DNA of 64,000 bases from Terana coerulea. Its lineage: Eukaryota; Basidiomycota; Agaricomycetes; Polyporales; Phanerochaetaceae. Positions 1-11,350 of this stretch are shown piece by piece. The notes beneath the pieces were generated by a model. It had not been told where the DNA came from, ran no database searches, and saw only the letters and a list, made by a program, of their open reading frames with translations. The position numbers were made by a program, and so were the translations under genes. Every line of letters begins with the position of its first letter. Position 1 is the first letter of the stretch. The stretch covers positions 372,001 through 436,000 of the forward strand of contig JAKOGH010000142.1 of assembly GCA_024811115.1 (NCBI GenBank), written 5' to 3'.

Positions 1-1061
1 AAGACTACGTTTCTCCGAGAGAACTGAGTTGCTCGTACCGTGCGAGGCCCATGAACATTCCTGTATTTAGGTAGAGCTGTTCAACCATCGATGTGGGTTG
101 TAGAGTCTGCTCGGTAATGGGGCAAAGCTCACTCATTTCTAGACCCATATGGACTGTCCTCGCTGGTACAACAGACGGGAGTCAAAAATGACTTTCTTCG
201 AGTGCGTGGCATGTGATAATACGGCTAGCCCGTCGAACAAAGCGTAGGGCAAGTCTTGATAGGGCTCGAGGGGTCGAGGCAATCCTCGAGCATTCCTTCG
301 CAATCCTGTGCCAAAACACATGTGTAATCCACTGCACTGCGCGAATCAATCACTGCGCATTGGTGCAGGCTGTTGTTCTTGAAGAAGCTGATAGAATCTG
401 CATGAGAACTATCAGCGGCGATGCGGCGTTACCTCAAAGAGGAGGACACTTAGGAAAACTGAAGAGCACTCACACCATAACGATTGAGTCGCACGAGATA
501 AGTACGTGCCGCCGGAGAAAGTCAGGGAACTCCATTGAATGGGGCATCACCACCGGAGGTTTGAATACAGATGGCCGGGCGTCCGTCATCCATAACAAAC
601 ATCCTCCGTCATGCAGTCGAGGTCACTGGGCGAGCCAATCCGGCGTGGTACCTCGATAGTTCAAAGTACATTGTGTGCCCTGTGGCATAAAGTCGAGACC
701 AAACCCTTGAGGTCGACCCCAATGCAGTCTGAAGATGCACCTGCAAAGGTCAGGCGTCGCTACGTTCCTCTGCGAAAGTTGAAGCCGCAGTTACTTGCCA
801 AATGTCCATCTCACTGGACGGCGCTGGGACGAGAGACCGATCGCGACGTGTAACGGAAGGAAGCGGGTCCAGGGTCGACGCCGCGACGGCGGGCCCAAGC
901 GCTCCTCGTGTCAGAAGCTGTCAGAAGAACGTGGGATGACGCTAGCGCGCGGACGCGAAATCACATGCGAATGCGCTGTTCCTGCCCTCAAAAAGCGTCT
1001 TATCGAAGACTATCCTGCACACCAACTCAAATTGCCCTCCCCGTCTCCGTCGACCTCAACA
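1..1061. other. Left-edge region, no gene recognised
   Basis: Short open frames exist on both strands, the longest 148 codons at 213-659 on the plus strand, but none resembles a known family and none joins to others through convincing splice sites. The last 100 bases or so, ending just before the ATG at 1062, are pyrimidine-rich and probably hold the promoter and 5' UTR of the perilipin gene. A minus-strand gene entering from outside the window cannot be excluded. Confidence 0.4.
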
Positions 1062-2207
1062 ATGGCAGACACACAAACGGTGCCCGTCCCATCCGACCTC
1101 ACCATTCTCAACCGCGTCGCCTCTATTCCCCTCGTCGCGGACTCCCTCAGTGCCGTTCATGACACCCTTTCCACAAACCCGTACACGCGCTCCCCGTATC
1201 AGACTGCTCAGGGGCTATCCAAATACGCGCTGTCGTACACCGAGCCGTTGCAGAAGACCTTTGCTCCAGTTATCGTACGCGTCGACGGCTTGGCCAACAA
1301 GGGCCTGGACGTTGTAGAATCACGTTATCCCTATCCGTTCAAGACGCCCACCGAGGACATCGTGAAGGACCTGAGGGGACGCAGCGACCAAGCGCGAGAC
1401 ATCGCCAACAAAACCATCGATGATAAGGTCAAGACACCTGCTCTGACTGTTGCGCAGGGTATCGACCAGGTGAGAACAAACCCTATGTCCTGATAGGCAT
1501 CATACTGAGTCGCCCGTGTGTCTTTCAGCGGTTCGCGCCCGTTGTGGATTATTTCCAAGATACGGTGAAGAAGATCAATTCTGCAACCGGCTCGTCCCAG
1601 GCGGGTTCACCCACCGTAGATGCCGCCTCAGAGCCTCCAAAATACCAATATCAGCGCGCATTTGCGATCTCCAAGGAGCTCAGTGATCAGCTCGTGACCT
1701 TCTCAACTGAGCAAATAAACCAACTCAAGACGCAAAATGCTCTGGTCAAGCGTGCCCTTGATGCCGCTAACCAAGTCAGCGCCGTAGCTTCCAGCAGCTA
1801 TGGTGCAGCACACGAGAAGGTCCACAGCGTTAGCGATACGATGCTGCAGGAACTTCAAAGAGTTCAGGTACGTTTTTTTAGCCAGGCTCTCTACTGCTTC
1901 ACTGATGTCATCATTATTTCCACAGCAATCCACCGCCACTTTGCCCTCACAACTGCATTCATCCTTCAACGACATCTCCGCGCACCTCACCAACTCCATC
2001 TCCGAAATCTCCGCCATCCTCACGTCCCAAGACCCTCTTAACGAGAAGGTGCACAAAGTCCGGGACTCAGTTCAGGAGCGCGTTAACCCTATTCTCGAGG
2101 CCAGCGCTCAGCGTGCACAGGAGATCCTGGACTCGCTTAGGGGGAAGGCGGTCGAGAAGACGGACGCTGTAACCCACGGTGACGCGAATGGCAATGGGCA
2201 GGCCTAG
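1062..2207 (+). CDS. Perilipin-like lipid droplet protein
   Basis: Predicted lipid-droplet coat protein of the fungal perilipin family, which binds the droplet surface and limits lipolysis. Three exons, 1062-1469, 1529-1867 and 1926-2207, join in frame to 342 residues. The N-terminal third carries the PAT-type pattern of fungal perilipins: a stretch around NRVASIPLV, then NPYTRSPY, then VESRYPYPFKTPTEDI. The rest is amphipathic and helical with no transmembrane segment, as expected for a surface-bound droplet protein. The ATG at 1062 is the first in frame that begins the conserved part and sits in good context (CAACAATGG). Both introns are about 60 nt with GTGAG/CAG and GTACG/CAG ends. No frame break is seen. 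Family assignment is from motif recognition; the role is taken from the family. Confidence 0.85.
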
Positions 2208-2717
2208 GTGGCTTGCAGAATGTTTTCTCTCGTTTATTTTCGTTAAATCTTAACCCATAGAATTACTCCTTTATGCTCTCCGCTCAGTTCGGTTGTATCC
2301 ATGGCCATCTCACTCACGTTCCATTTCCTAGGCTCTCTCGGTCTGTCCATTAGTAGCGAACGCGTCGTAGTAATCGTTTCCTCTTTCGCTCATAGACTTT
2401 TCGCATGTTCAGATAACCTATGTATACTAGTAGACGGGTCACGGGAAAGCTATTGTGGATTTTGTGGCGATATTGGAACGGGAAATAATAAAACGTTATG
2501 TCCGGACAGCGGATGCATTTGCGCATTGGCAAACTCGGAGCGCCGACCGCAGTCGGCGTCTACGTTCGCGGTATATGATGCAATGAGGTGTTGCCCACCT
2601 TCATTTCTGCCACCACGACCGTTGCACACTTGCTTTCTCCACAAACGCTTGGACTCCTGAATCAGCTCACATATCATATATTCAGCACTCGCAAAGAACT
2701 CTGCTCGCTAAAAGGTT
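2208..2717. other. Intergenic, perilipin 3' end to TBC gene
   Basis: About 510 bases between the perilipin stop and the TBC-gene ATG. An AT-rich patch follows the stop (about 2220-2270) and may contain the perilipin poly(A) signal. Nothing else is recognised. Confidence 0.4.
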
Positions 2718-4838
2718 ATGAAATATGACGAGGAAGAGCCGACGACTCATTTGGTGTCCTCTGTCGAGAAGCCTGAGCTGAACTGGGACCAGCTCCGAGA
2801 ACTTAGCCTGAGGCCCGGTGGATTTCGGGAACAGAGGGTGGAACTCTGGTAAGCGTAAGATGGCTGGTCCGCTTGACGGATACGGATCGGCTTACCCATG
2901 CACTAGGACGCAGCTACTCAACGCACCGCCTGAGACTGCAGAGAATGTAGAAAACCGTGGCACACCCGAACACGACGGCGCGACTGCTGAAGACGAGAAA
3001 GCTCCACTTCTGAGTGTAATAGAACCTCATCAAGATGAACGCCAGATTGGACTGGACACAGACCGAAGTTTCGTGTTATACCCAGTAGGTGAACCTCCTT
3101 CTGCGTCGGCTTCGAGACTCAAAGGAAGAAACTGACCGACATGTTATTTAGGTGACATGAATGACAGGATAAAGCGACAGAAAGAGCTCCATAACCTGAT
3201 CGTCGATGTGTTTCGGAAGAGGCGGAAATTGCACTACTTCCAGGTAAGTTGCATCGAGACTGGACGCAGCGCGTAGCTAACACGTTAATTATATATGAAG
3301 GGATATCACGATATCATCTCTGTCCTATACCTCACCTTGCCTAAGGAACTCCCAGCTATCAGCAGCGGAGAAGCTGAGCCTCCATCGACTGCGAGATTCA
3401 ATGGGGCCCTCTCTCAACCCCAGTCATTGGCCTTCTGGAGTGAGTCTTTATTGCATACATTGTACTGCAGGGTTAACATGGTTGCAAAGGGTGATGAAGC
3501 GCGTGATTACGGGCGCCGACGCAGAATACGCCGCGCTGCTCGAGAGCAACACACCCCTGCCGATATTCGCGCTGTCGAACCTCCTCACGCTGTTCTCTCA
3601 CGACATGCCAACACTGCCACTTGTGCAGCACGTTTTCGACTATTTGTTGTGTCGCCCACCTGTTGCGGCTGTTTACCTCGCTGCTGCGGTAGGTCGTGTT
3701 TCTCAAGCCCGGATCAATCTGCCTTGCTAACACTCAGATGTAGCTCGTCCTCGCGCGAAAGGCGGAAGTACAATGGCTGGAGGAAGAGGGCGAAGAGGGT
3801 ATGGTGCACTCACTACTCAACAGTGTGCCAGAGCTATACGACGACGACGACGAGCGAGGAGACTCGGCGGCCGAAGATTCTCAACTGTCATCTGACACAG
3901 GCGCAGTTCCTCTGGACCAGCAAGAGGACACTCCTGCTGAACATGCTGAGAGTCCTCCAACAAACGGCACCCCAGAACAAGCAGAACCTACCAGTGAAGA
4001 AGATCAGCGTGAACGTGAAGGCTCCAGCACTCCGGACCGCCATGGCGCCGACGCCTATACATCTTCTGACCTGGATGGGACGACGGTCGTCGACGATTCT
4101 GATGATAGCACTGAGGCGGACACGCCTATCCCTCTTCCATTAGAAGCAAATAATACACTTACCGTCAGCGAAGACGAGAAGAAAGTAGATGACGCATTGG
4201 CGCTTCCGAGCGACACTGTCGCATCTTCCCATACAACATCCGAGACCGGAGATCTTTCGACCCTGCCATCGTCGTCGCCTAACCCACACGAAGAGGACCA
4301 GGAGGACCACGAGAGTCCTGTTCGGCGACCCCGCATACACATCGCCGCGCTCCTGAGAAACGCAGACGAGCTCTTCGCTCTATACCCACCAATGGATCCG
4401 TCTGTCAACTTACCGTCTATCATGGGACCGCAGAGCGTCATGTTGACATGGTCGGAGGACCCGTCTAGACTGCCCACAGACGACGCGGCGGAGATGATGG
4501 TCACCCGGCCAGACCTCGTTGTGCTTCCACCACCGAAAGAGGAGACCAAGGAGGAGGAGGATGAGCCCCGTACAGACAAGCATAAGCGGCGACGGTTGCG
4601 TAAACCGAGGAGGATCAAAGATTTGGTTACGAACAGAAAGGTTGTGGCAGGTGCGGTGCTTGTGCTCGGGGTGGCGATGGCGGTGTCGTACGGAATGCAA
4701 GCGATGCCTGCCAGCGAACGACACCACGGGTCGCTGGTTCGCGACTTACGCAGGCTAGGCAAGTTCTCTGGCGGCTTGCTGGTCGGTGCGAGTGGAAAGC
4801 TGTGGGAGGGCCTGCTTGCCATGGCGGGCCACGATTGA
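2718..4838 (+). CDS. TBC-domain Rab GAP, Gyp8/TBC1D20 type
   Basis: Predicted Rab GTPase-activating protein acting on ER/Golgi Rabs. Exons are about 2718-2848, 2907-3088, 3152-3243, 3301-3439, 3490-3688 and 3744-4838. The TBC domain shows both catalytic fingers: the arginine finger in GLDTDRSF (IxxDxxR pattern) and the glutamine finger in YFQGYHDI. An acidic, low-complexity middle follows. Near the C terminus a hydrophobic helix (about 4642-4695, VVAGAVLVLGVAMAVSYG) gives the tail anchor typical of Gyp8/TBC1D20. Two single-base insertions break the frame inside the domain, in the C runs at about 3351-3353 and 3418-3421; reading across them restores QLSAAEKLSLHRL and NPVIGLLE. With both corrected, the 50-nt intron at 3440-3489 joins in phase. 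I treat the breaks as sequencing error, since both flanks are well conserved. Confidence 0.82.
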
Positions 4839-5168
4839 CCTCGTTGTATCTATTCGTGCCGTTTACCTAGCATATTACTCTCACAGACTGCCTTGCTTCG
4901 AAAATGAATGGGTGAGGTCGCAGCCCGGGGTTTGATCTTATCTTATCCGTGACTTTGAGTCGCGGTGATGTGACGTACAACGGACGTGTTGTCCCTTTCG
5001 GAGGTGGTCACGGACGCCAAAGCGAATGCGAGAATACAGCGGCAGCGCTCCATTTCTTTGGCCACTCCTTGGCATGAAGGAGACGACCCCCGCCTTCTGC
5101 TGTCCCCTTACGACGACGGGCCCTCACTTGCTCTCTGCTCCTGGTTGACCCGCTCAGCAACGCCGACC
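4839..5168. other. Intergenic, TBC gene to Sds23-like gene
   Basis: 330 bases. The reading frame of the next gene is open upstream to about 4986 without an ATG, so the ATG at 5169 is the first usable start. No clear TATA box is seen. Confidence 0.4.
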
Positions 5169-7157
5169 ATGTCCCACAGACGCCGCATGTCCGTCGCGAG
5201 CTCGAAGAGCGGCGAACCAGGTCCTCCTATCGCTGCCATCGCTGTTGGGCCCGTCACTACTCCGGAGACGGAGGAATGGGTCAAGACATGGCAGACGGTC
5301 GCGGCTAAAGGTGCGCGGCGTTCATCACTGTTAGTAAACTAAAGCCGCTGAGCGTACGTGCATAGATCTTATTGACTCGCCGGTCGTGGCAGTCGACGCA
5401 GAGACTAGCGTGGAGGAAGTGTGCGAGGTCTGCCAGGCCGGCATGTGATTTCCGCGCGTTCTGCTAACATAGAGTGGTTCTATGACACTAGGTCTTGTTG
5501 TCGAAAAACGTTTCATGCATCGCAGTGAATAGGCCACCGACTTCGTCCCCGCACGGTGCGCCTTTCATCGGCCTCTTTGACGTACGTTCTCCTCCATCTA
5601 CTCTGGTATCCCCCTCACACAATCTAGTTTCCGGATGTGAACGCTTTCCTGACTCTGGCTGCCACGAGGCATCGCTATACGCCCGAAGAACTGCGCGAGC
5701 GCCCTCGTACGGAGGAGATCATCGCTGCCGCGAAGGCAGGCCGAGTGCCCGTGCGACTTGTGAGCAGTACGTGGCTATGACTATTCCTGTTATGCTTAGT
5801 GCTCTGACTTTGCTTTCACAGATCTCTCCGAGAAGAATCCTCTGGAAGTGTTGCCTCATGATGCAAATATCACGTCCCTGTTAACTGTCTTCTCCAAAGG
5901 GACTCACAGAGGTCAGCTTACTTTACTGAAGACTCTTATCGCTACTAATGACTTCTCACAGTACTCATCCGTGCACCAACCCCTTCCACCGAGTATCTCG
6001 GTATGGTCTCAGACAGAAGCTTGCTGGAATGGTTCACGCTCAACAGTCAGAAAATACCTGGCCTTGAACCTTTCATCGCGTCGCCTCTTGGAAGCCTGAA
6101 CCTACCATCATTGTTCCTGTACTCTTCGGTCGTTGCTCTCAAAGCGAGCGATACCGTGTTGGACGCCATGCGTCTTATGAGTGACTACGGTGTCAGCAGC
6201 GTCGCTGTTTTGGTGGAAGAAGGTGGTGGGCTGCATAGCGCCGTCTCGGTGACTGATATTGGCAAGGTACGTCATTGGTTGTGGCTTGGACGCCACATAA
6301 GAGCTAACGTGTCTGCAGCTCGTGGTTCCGTCGCAGAGCAGTCAAATTCTTGCTGCCCCATTGCAACAGTTTGTTTCTCTTATCAAGGTCTGCTTTCATC
6401 TTCACTTCCGATTGGTGCCTCACTTCAACTGACGAGCCATTAGGACCCAGATGGGTCGACCGACGGAGTGGATAAGTATCCTGGTAAGTTGCGAACCTGA
6501 GCCCACGTCCCCACTATTCACCTTGTACGCAGTTTATAGCGTGTCGCCGAATAACACATTACTATATACTATGCAAAAAATCCTGGCAAGTATGTCCATT
6601 TCTGATTTCACAAGTGTACGAACTTTGAATACTGATCGGACTTTCCAGCGAACTCTCACAGGCTTTTTGTGTCTGACGATCAACTGCCTTCACCTCCATC
6701 GCGTGCTGCAAGTCTTTCTGGTGTGGTTTCTATTGTAGATGGTATGTCTACCTTTTCACATCTCTCATCTCCTGATTTTGAGTTTGATTAACCAACCTTT
6801 GCACTCAGTTCTCTCGCTCTTCGCCCGTCTCGCCAAGCTTCCCGGTGTAGATCCCACTGCCATGCAACGGCATCGCCGCGCATCCTCGACCTCGTCCGCT
6901 CAATCTTCCGGCTTCCTCTCCCGCTCCCCAAACAGCGACCCCTGAGCCATCTCAACCGCTCGCGCTCGAGCAGCCGGACGGGATACACGAGCACGAGCAG
7001 CAAGCGCCGCTCTATTTCGTCTGCTACGGGTGTCAGCATCAGCCCTGGCCTGCCGCCCACCCTCTCGAGCTCGCCAGGCTCGGGGCTGTCAGGACCTATA
7101 CCGAGCCTCGAATCGCTCCAGAATATCTCCCAGTGGGCCGAGCGGGTACCACGGTAG
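5169..7157 (+). CDS. CBS-domain protein, Sds23-like
   Basis: CBS-domain protein resembling Sds23, which in yeasts links nutrient status to PP2A/APC control. Eleven exons join without a break to a stop at 6943-6945 (407 residues): 5169-5310, 5366-5427, 5492-5581, 5628-5766, 5822-5911, 5962-6266, 6319-6387, 6444-6483, 6533-6589, 6649-6741 and 6809-6945. CBS-like segments can be seen around LIDSPVVAVDAETSVEEVC, PLEVLPHDANITSLLTVF, ALKASDTVLDAMRLMSDYG and PVYSVSPNNTLLYTMQKIL. A Ser/Arg-rich tail typical of fungal relatives lies in another frame directly after 6945 and stays open to a TAG at 7155-7157. One missing C in the run at 6939-6942 would join it, so I give the longer end. If the sequence is right, the protein simply ends at 6945. 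Confidence 0.8.
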
Positions 7158-7588
7158 ATTTCAGATTTGTCCTTGCATAATTTCTCCATCATCGGTCGCA
7201 TTGTGATATAAAAGAATCCCTGACCTGTTTTATAGCTGTAAACTACTGTGTATTTGTAGCTCTGACTCCCCGGATGTAAATGAACAGCAACTCAGACCAC
7301 GGTTGCCTTTTTCTGTGGACTCGGCAAGCTCGTGATTAGTCGACGTCGCCTGGCGCTTGCTGCCTCTTCTGCGCGTCTATTCAATTGACGAAATTACCTC
7401 CGGCCTCCGACGCTCACTGCGCACGCTGACCTCACCCACACCTGCCCCCATATTACACTCGGAAGCTGGTCATCTGAAGGTCTGGCTTGATACCACAAGT
7501 GCTTGCTGCACGCTCTGGCTTTTGTTCTGGACGTTCAGACACGCCTTGCTTCGTGTGCAGCTCCTTTACCCGGCGCTGACTCTCAAGG
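7158..7588. other. Spacer where an upstream CNH-coding region would be expected
   Basis: 430 bases between the Sds23-like gene and the first recognised exon of the Vps39/TRAP1-family gene. A 112-codon open frame at 7357-7695 has no ATG start and no CNH-like pattern. The space is too small for the usual CNH domain of about 300 residues. It may hold only the promoter, or sequence may be missing here. Confidence 0.45.
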
Positions 7589-10325
7589 ATGAATACGAAG
7601 TCACCGCCGACATTTCCTCGCTCGAGCCTGCTGGTTCTAGGCTCCAACTCGGTGCAATGCTTGCTGCCATCTACTCTGATTACCCAGGCCGATGAGCTTC
7701 TGGACAGGCATCGCCTGGAGGATGCTGTAGACCTTGCAGACAGGCAGCTGAAGAGGTTTCAGTCGAGGGTCTCTGTGAGCCAGGAAGAGGTGAGTGTCGC
7801 ACATTGTACTTACTCTGCAAGCTCAGCTCAAAAAGTCTATTGCTGCAAGGCCGACGAACTGCGCTACGTGTACCAGCGCATCGGCTTCCAATGCTTCACC
7901 GAGACCCTCTTCGACGACGCCGGCAAGCACTTCTTCGCGGGGCAACCTCGACCCGCGCGTGCTCGTCCGCTTCTACCCCGAGCTCTGCGCCGGCCTCTTC
8001 GCCGCGGACGAGCACCTCGACATCTTCGCCGGCGTCGCCGCGCACCTGCCGCCCGAGGACGCCATCGACGACATCAGTGAGTGCCGTGCGCCCCTTTCTC
8101 CCGCCCCCCGCCGTCTTGCATTTTGCATTCTCATACCCTCCCCCGCTGCCCGCTCTGGCCCGTGGTCGCGCGTTGCCCCCGCGCCGCCCCCTCCCGTTTC
8201 CCATCTCCTCTCCTCTCCTCCCCTTCCCTTCCCTCCCCTCCCCTCATGATCCACCCCACCGCGCGGGGCTAATGCAGTTCGCGTGAACCTAGTCAGGAAC
8301 TACTCGCCGCACCTCGCGCCGAACACGAGCGCCGCGCCGCCGACGGTCGAGCTGCGCGCCGTCCTCCGGCTCGCCGCGACGGACATGCTCAAGCTCTTCC
8401 TCCGCAAGTGGCGCGCGCCGGCGCGACGAGGCGGGTGCGCGCGCGAAGCAGGTGGGCATGCTGCGTTGCACTTTGCGGGAGATGTGGCTGACGGGGCGGC
8501 CGTGGTGGCGGACAAGGTGGTGGACACGGTGCTCGGGCGGCTGTACACCGCGTCGGGCGAGACGACGGACCTGCTCGCGCTGATTGACGGCCCGAACGAC
8601 ATCGTGCTGGCGGAAGCTCGAGCCCGTGCTCGTCCAGAGCGCACGGTTCGACGCGCTCTGTAGGCTGTATCGGACGCGTGGCGAGGACGACAAGCTGCTG
8701 GCTGCGTGGTCTAGGTGCGTCTACATCTACAAAGTCTCGAGGTTTACTGAAAAGTGGCTGTCTAGACTTGTCACGGGTGAATGGGTCGACGAGGACGTGC
8801 ACGATCCCTTAGCGAGCATGTTCGTCTTCTTAACGGAGAAGCGCGATAAGACGTTAGCGCAACAGTGGGGCATATGGTTGCTGAAATATGACCAGGACAA
8901 GGCCATGAAAGTACGTCTCTACTATGTGTTCCCAAGTTTGCTAGCTGATAGTCCGGCATCCAGCTTCTACTCACACTAGGTCTAGGCAAGCGTAACACAA
9001 AGGGAGGTAACGAAGAGTCGATTCTCCTGCGACGCATCCAGGAAACTGGACCCGCTGCAGGGACGCAATTCCTAGAGAACCTCGTCCTCAACAGGCGTAA
9101 TGCCGTACGTACACCCACGCTTACCAACGAATTTCAAACTCATGACACACACAGGACCCCGACTGGCACGACCAGCTCGCGCACATCTACCTGGACCATC
9201 TGTTCGCGTGTCTGGACGACGAAGCGACGGCGAAGCTGTGGCGCGCGAAGGCGGCCGCATACGCGTCGAGCAAGGCTGACACGTCGTTCTTCAGCTACTT
9301 CGCTGCGACGACGCCCGACTCGGACTCCAAGCGTGTGCGGCTGCGCACGCTCCTGTTCCTGCAGGGCTCGCGCCTGTACGACGCCGAGCGCGTGCGGCAG
9401 CGGCTCGACGGGCACGCGCGCCGCGGAGTGCTCGACCTCGAGGCTGCCGTGGTGCTGGGCAAGGTCGGCCCCAACGTACTTTGCACCGCGCGTCGTGTGG
9501 GTCGCTGACTGCACTGCATACAGCTTGGCCGACATAAAGACGGCCTGAGCACGCTTGTGCTCGGCCTGCACGACTCGGCGGCCGCGGAGGCGTACTGCAC
9601 GCTCGGCGGCGCGGTGCTCGCGCCGAGGGCGGCGCACGCACTCGGCGAGCGGTTCGGGCTGCAGCCGTGGGCGGCGCTGATCGCGCCGGTGCCGACGACG
9701 ACGGCGGGCAAGGCGCCGAACGGTCTCGAGCGCGAGAAGACGGTGGACGACGAGCTGAAGAAGGAGCTGACGCGGATATTGCTGGAGGTGTACATGCAGG
9801 GCGGGTGAGTCGATAGGCGTGGTCGTATGGGTCAAAGAGAAGGCTGATTGGTTGGCTGTAGGGAGCCGATGGCGGACCGGACCGCGCAGCTGCTGAACGC
9901 ACAGGCCATGAACCTGGAAGTCACAGACGTAAGTGACTTGCATTACCAGCGTGTTGGCGTGAACTTGATGGACACGGTGTCAGGTCCTGGAGACGATACC
10001 GCCCGAATGGCCGCTGCACGTCCTCTCATCCTTCCTCTCGCGCTCCTTCCGACGCACGCTGCACGCACATCACGAAGCACAGCTCGTCAAGGCAATCAGC
10101 GCGAGCGAGAACCTCGCCGTCGCGGAGCGGACGTGGCTCGTCCTGCGGGAAGAGGGCGCCATCGTCGAGGAAGCCGTCGGCGACGACGAGGGCGAGGATA
10201 GCGATGAGAAGGGGTTGGCGGAGAAGGTGGGGCTTGGGCTGCAGCTCGACGGGGTGAACGAGAAGGTCGGGTTGCACGGCTTCGAGGAGAATGGGCGAGG
10301 GGAGGAGGTGGTGGATTTGACGTGA
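7589..10325 (+). CDS. Vps39/TRAP1-family vacuolar sorting protein, N-terminally short
   Basis: Predicted subunit of a HOPS/CORVET-type tether in endosome-vacuole fusion (Vps39/Vam6 or Vps3/TGFBRAP1 group; I cannot separate them). Exons: 7589-7789, 7850-8076, 8293-8714 (internal structure uncertain), 8766-8910, 8964-9104, 9155-9463, 9524-9804, 9862-9928 and 9984-10325. Recognisable blocks are LVLGSNSVQCLLPSTL, ADELRYVYQRIGFQCF, IIRNYSPHLAPN, DLLALIDGPNDIVLAE, FLENLVLNRRN, AEAYCTLGG and IPPEWPLHVLSSFLSRS, which span the Vps39-1 and Vps39-2 regions in order. Single-base insertions break the frame near 7938-7943, 8418-8421 and 8613-8616. The intron at 8077-8292 is unusually long (216 nt) and pyrimidine-rich. 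About 710 residues remain; relatives are near 1,000 because they also carry an N-terminal CNH domain, which I do not find. Confidence 0.78.
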
Positions 10326-11350
10326 CGCCTGGCTTCTGGACCGCTGGTGACCGTGCTTGTTATTGGAGTATACCCTGCTAATGGATACATCATAGTCGCA
10401 TACTGCCCCACAGGCCTGTGGTGCTTCCCCACGCAAAGGATCGCACTCGGTTGGGTGTGGGCCGGCGCTTGACGTGTAAAGTTCCATGATTTCCATCTGC
10501 GCTTGACTGTGACCCTGCAGGTGGTACCAGGTTTAGTCTCGACCTGAGCGCGTTTCCTTCAGCATCTCACTGCCCCAGAAGTTTTAGAGCGGAGACCTGG
10601 ATATCTGGAAGCACCGTGACCTGCCTGGCCGCCTGGACAGGCGCAGTGGCGCGTCGGGTTCCTCGGCGTCTGAGACGGACCGTTTGTGGCGTCGGCAGCG
10701 GCTTGACAGCTTGGGCCTCCGTCCGGCGGAGTTGCCTTTGCGGGACGGCTGCGTGCCGGCCGTCGGCGCCTTTCGTGAGCGCTGACACCGACGCGACGCA
10801 ATGGGGCGCGCTGGCGGCGCAGCGAAGTCCGCCGGGGACGATCAGTGCGGACTCCTGGCGACTCTTCGATGCTCGGGCTGCTCGTTTGGGCCCGCCCCGT
10901 GTGGTTGCGCCGCGCCACGGTCCATGTGCCTCGGGCGAGGGAACGTCGAAGTATGGTATCAATGTCGTCTGTATATCTCATGAGATTGTTGTGTGCTCAC
11001 GCAACGCTGCAGCGCCGGACCTCGAGGGAAAACATATCGCTGTTCTCGTAGACGTCCAGACGGGCGCATCGATACAGGGCGGCGGGGGCTCCCGTGCCTG
11101 GCGCGGAGGCCCTCTCGGTCTTGGGATAAGGTTGTCTTCGCGTGCGCCGCCGGGAGGTGCCTGATGGCTTCGCTGTGAAAGGGCCCTGGAAGCTATTCGC
11201 GAGCCAACGCGCACTTTCCAGCCTGCCCAATCGAGCGGCGTCCAGAGGGTCGTCCGACGTTATAAGAGCCCATGTCGCCGCGAGCCCGAGCCCCCTCTTG
11301 TCGTCTTTCCTTCCCGTCTGTCGCCGCCGCCGAGCCTGTGTCTTGCAGCG
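10326..11350. other. GC-rich intergenic region and MFS promoter
   Basis: About 1 kb, very GC-rich, with overlapping open frames on both strands (the largest 182 codons on plus, 148 on minus). They look compositional and match no family I know. The final 100 bases hold the promoter of the downstream transporter. Confidence 0.45.
11261..11268 (+). promoter_or_regulatory. TATA box of the MFS transporter gene
   Basis: TATAAGAG 83-90 bases upstream of the ATG at 11351, in a GC-rich setting where such a motif stands out. The spacing fits a fungal core promoter. Confidence 0.55.

Noticed and set aside
5169..6945. Treating the Sds23-like protein as an AMPK gamma subunit (Snf4)
   Set aside because: The N-terminal TVAAKDLIDSP lead and the Ser/Arg-rich tail fit Sds23 better; typical Snf4 flanks are absent.
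10616..11164. 182-codon plus-strand frame upstream of the MFS gene
   Set aside because: High GC content alone yields long frames here. Antisense frames are equally long and no motif is visible.
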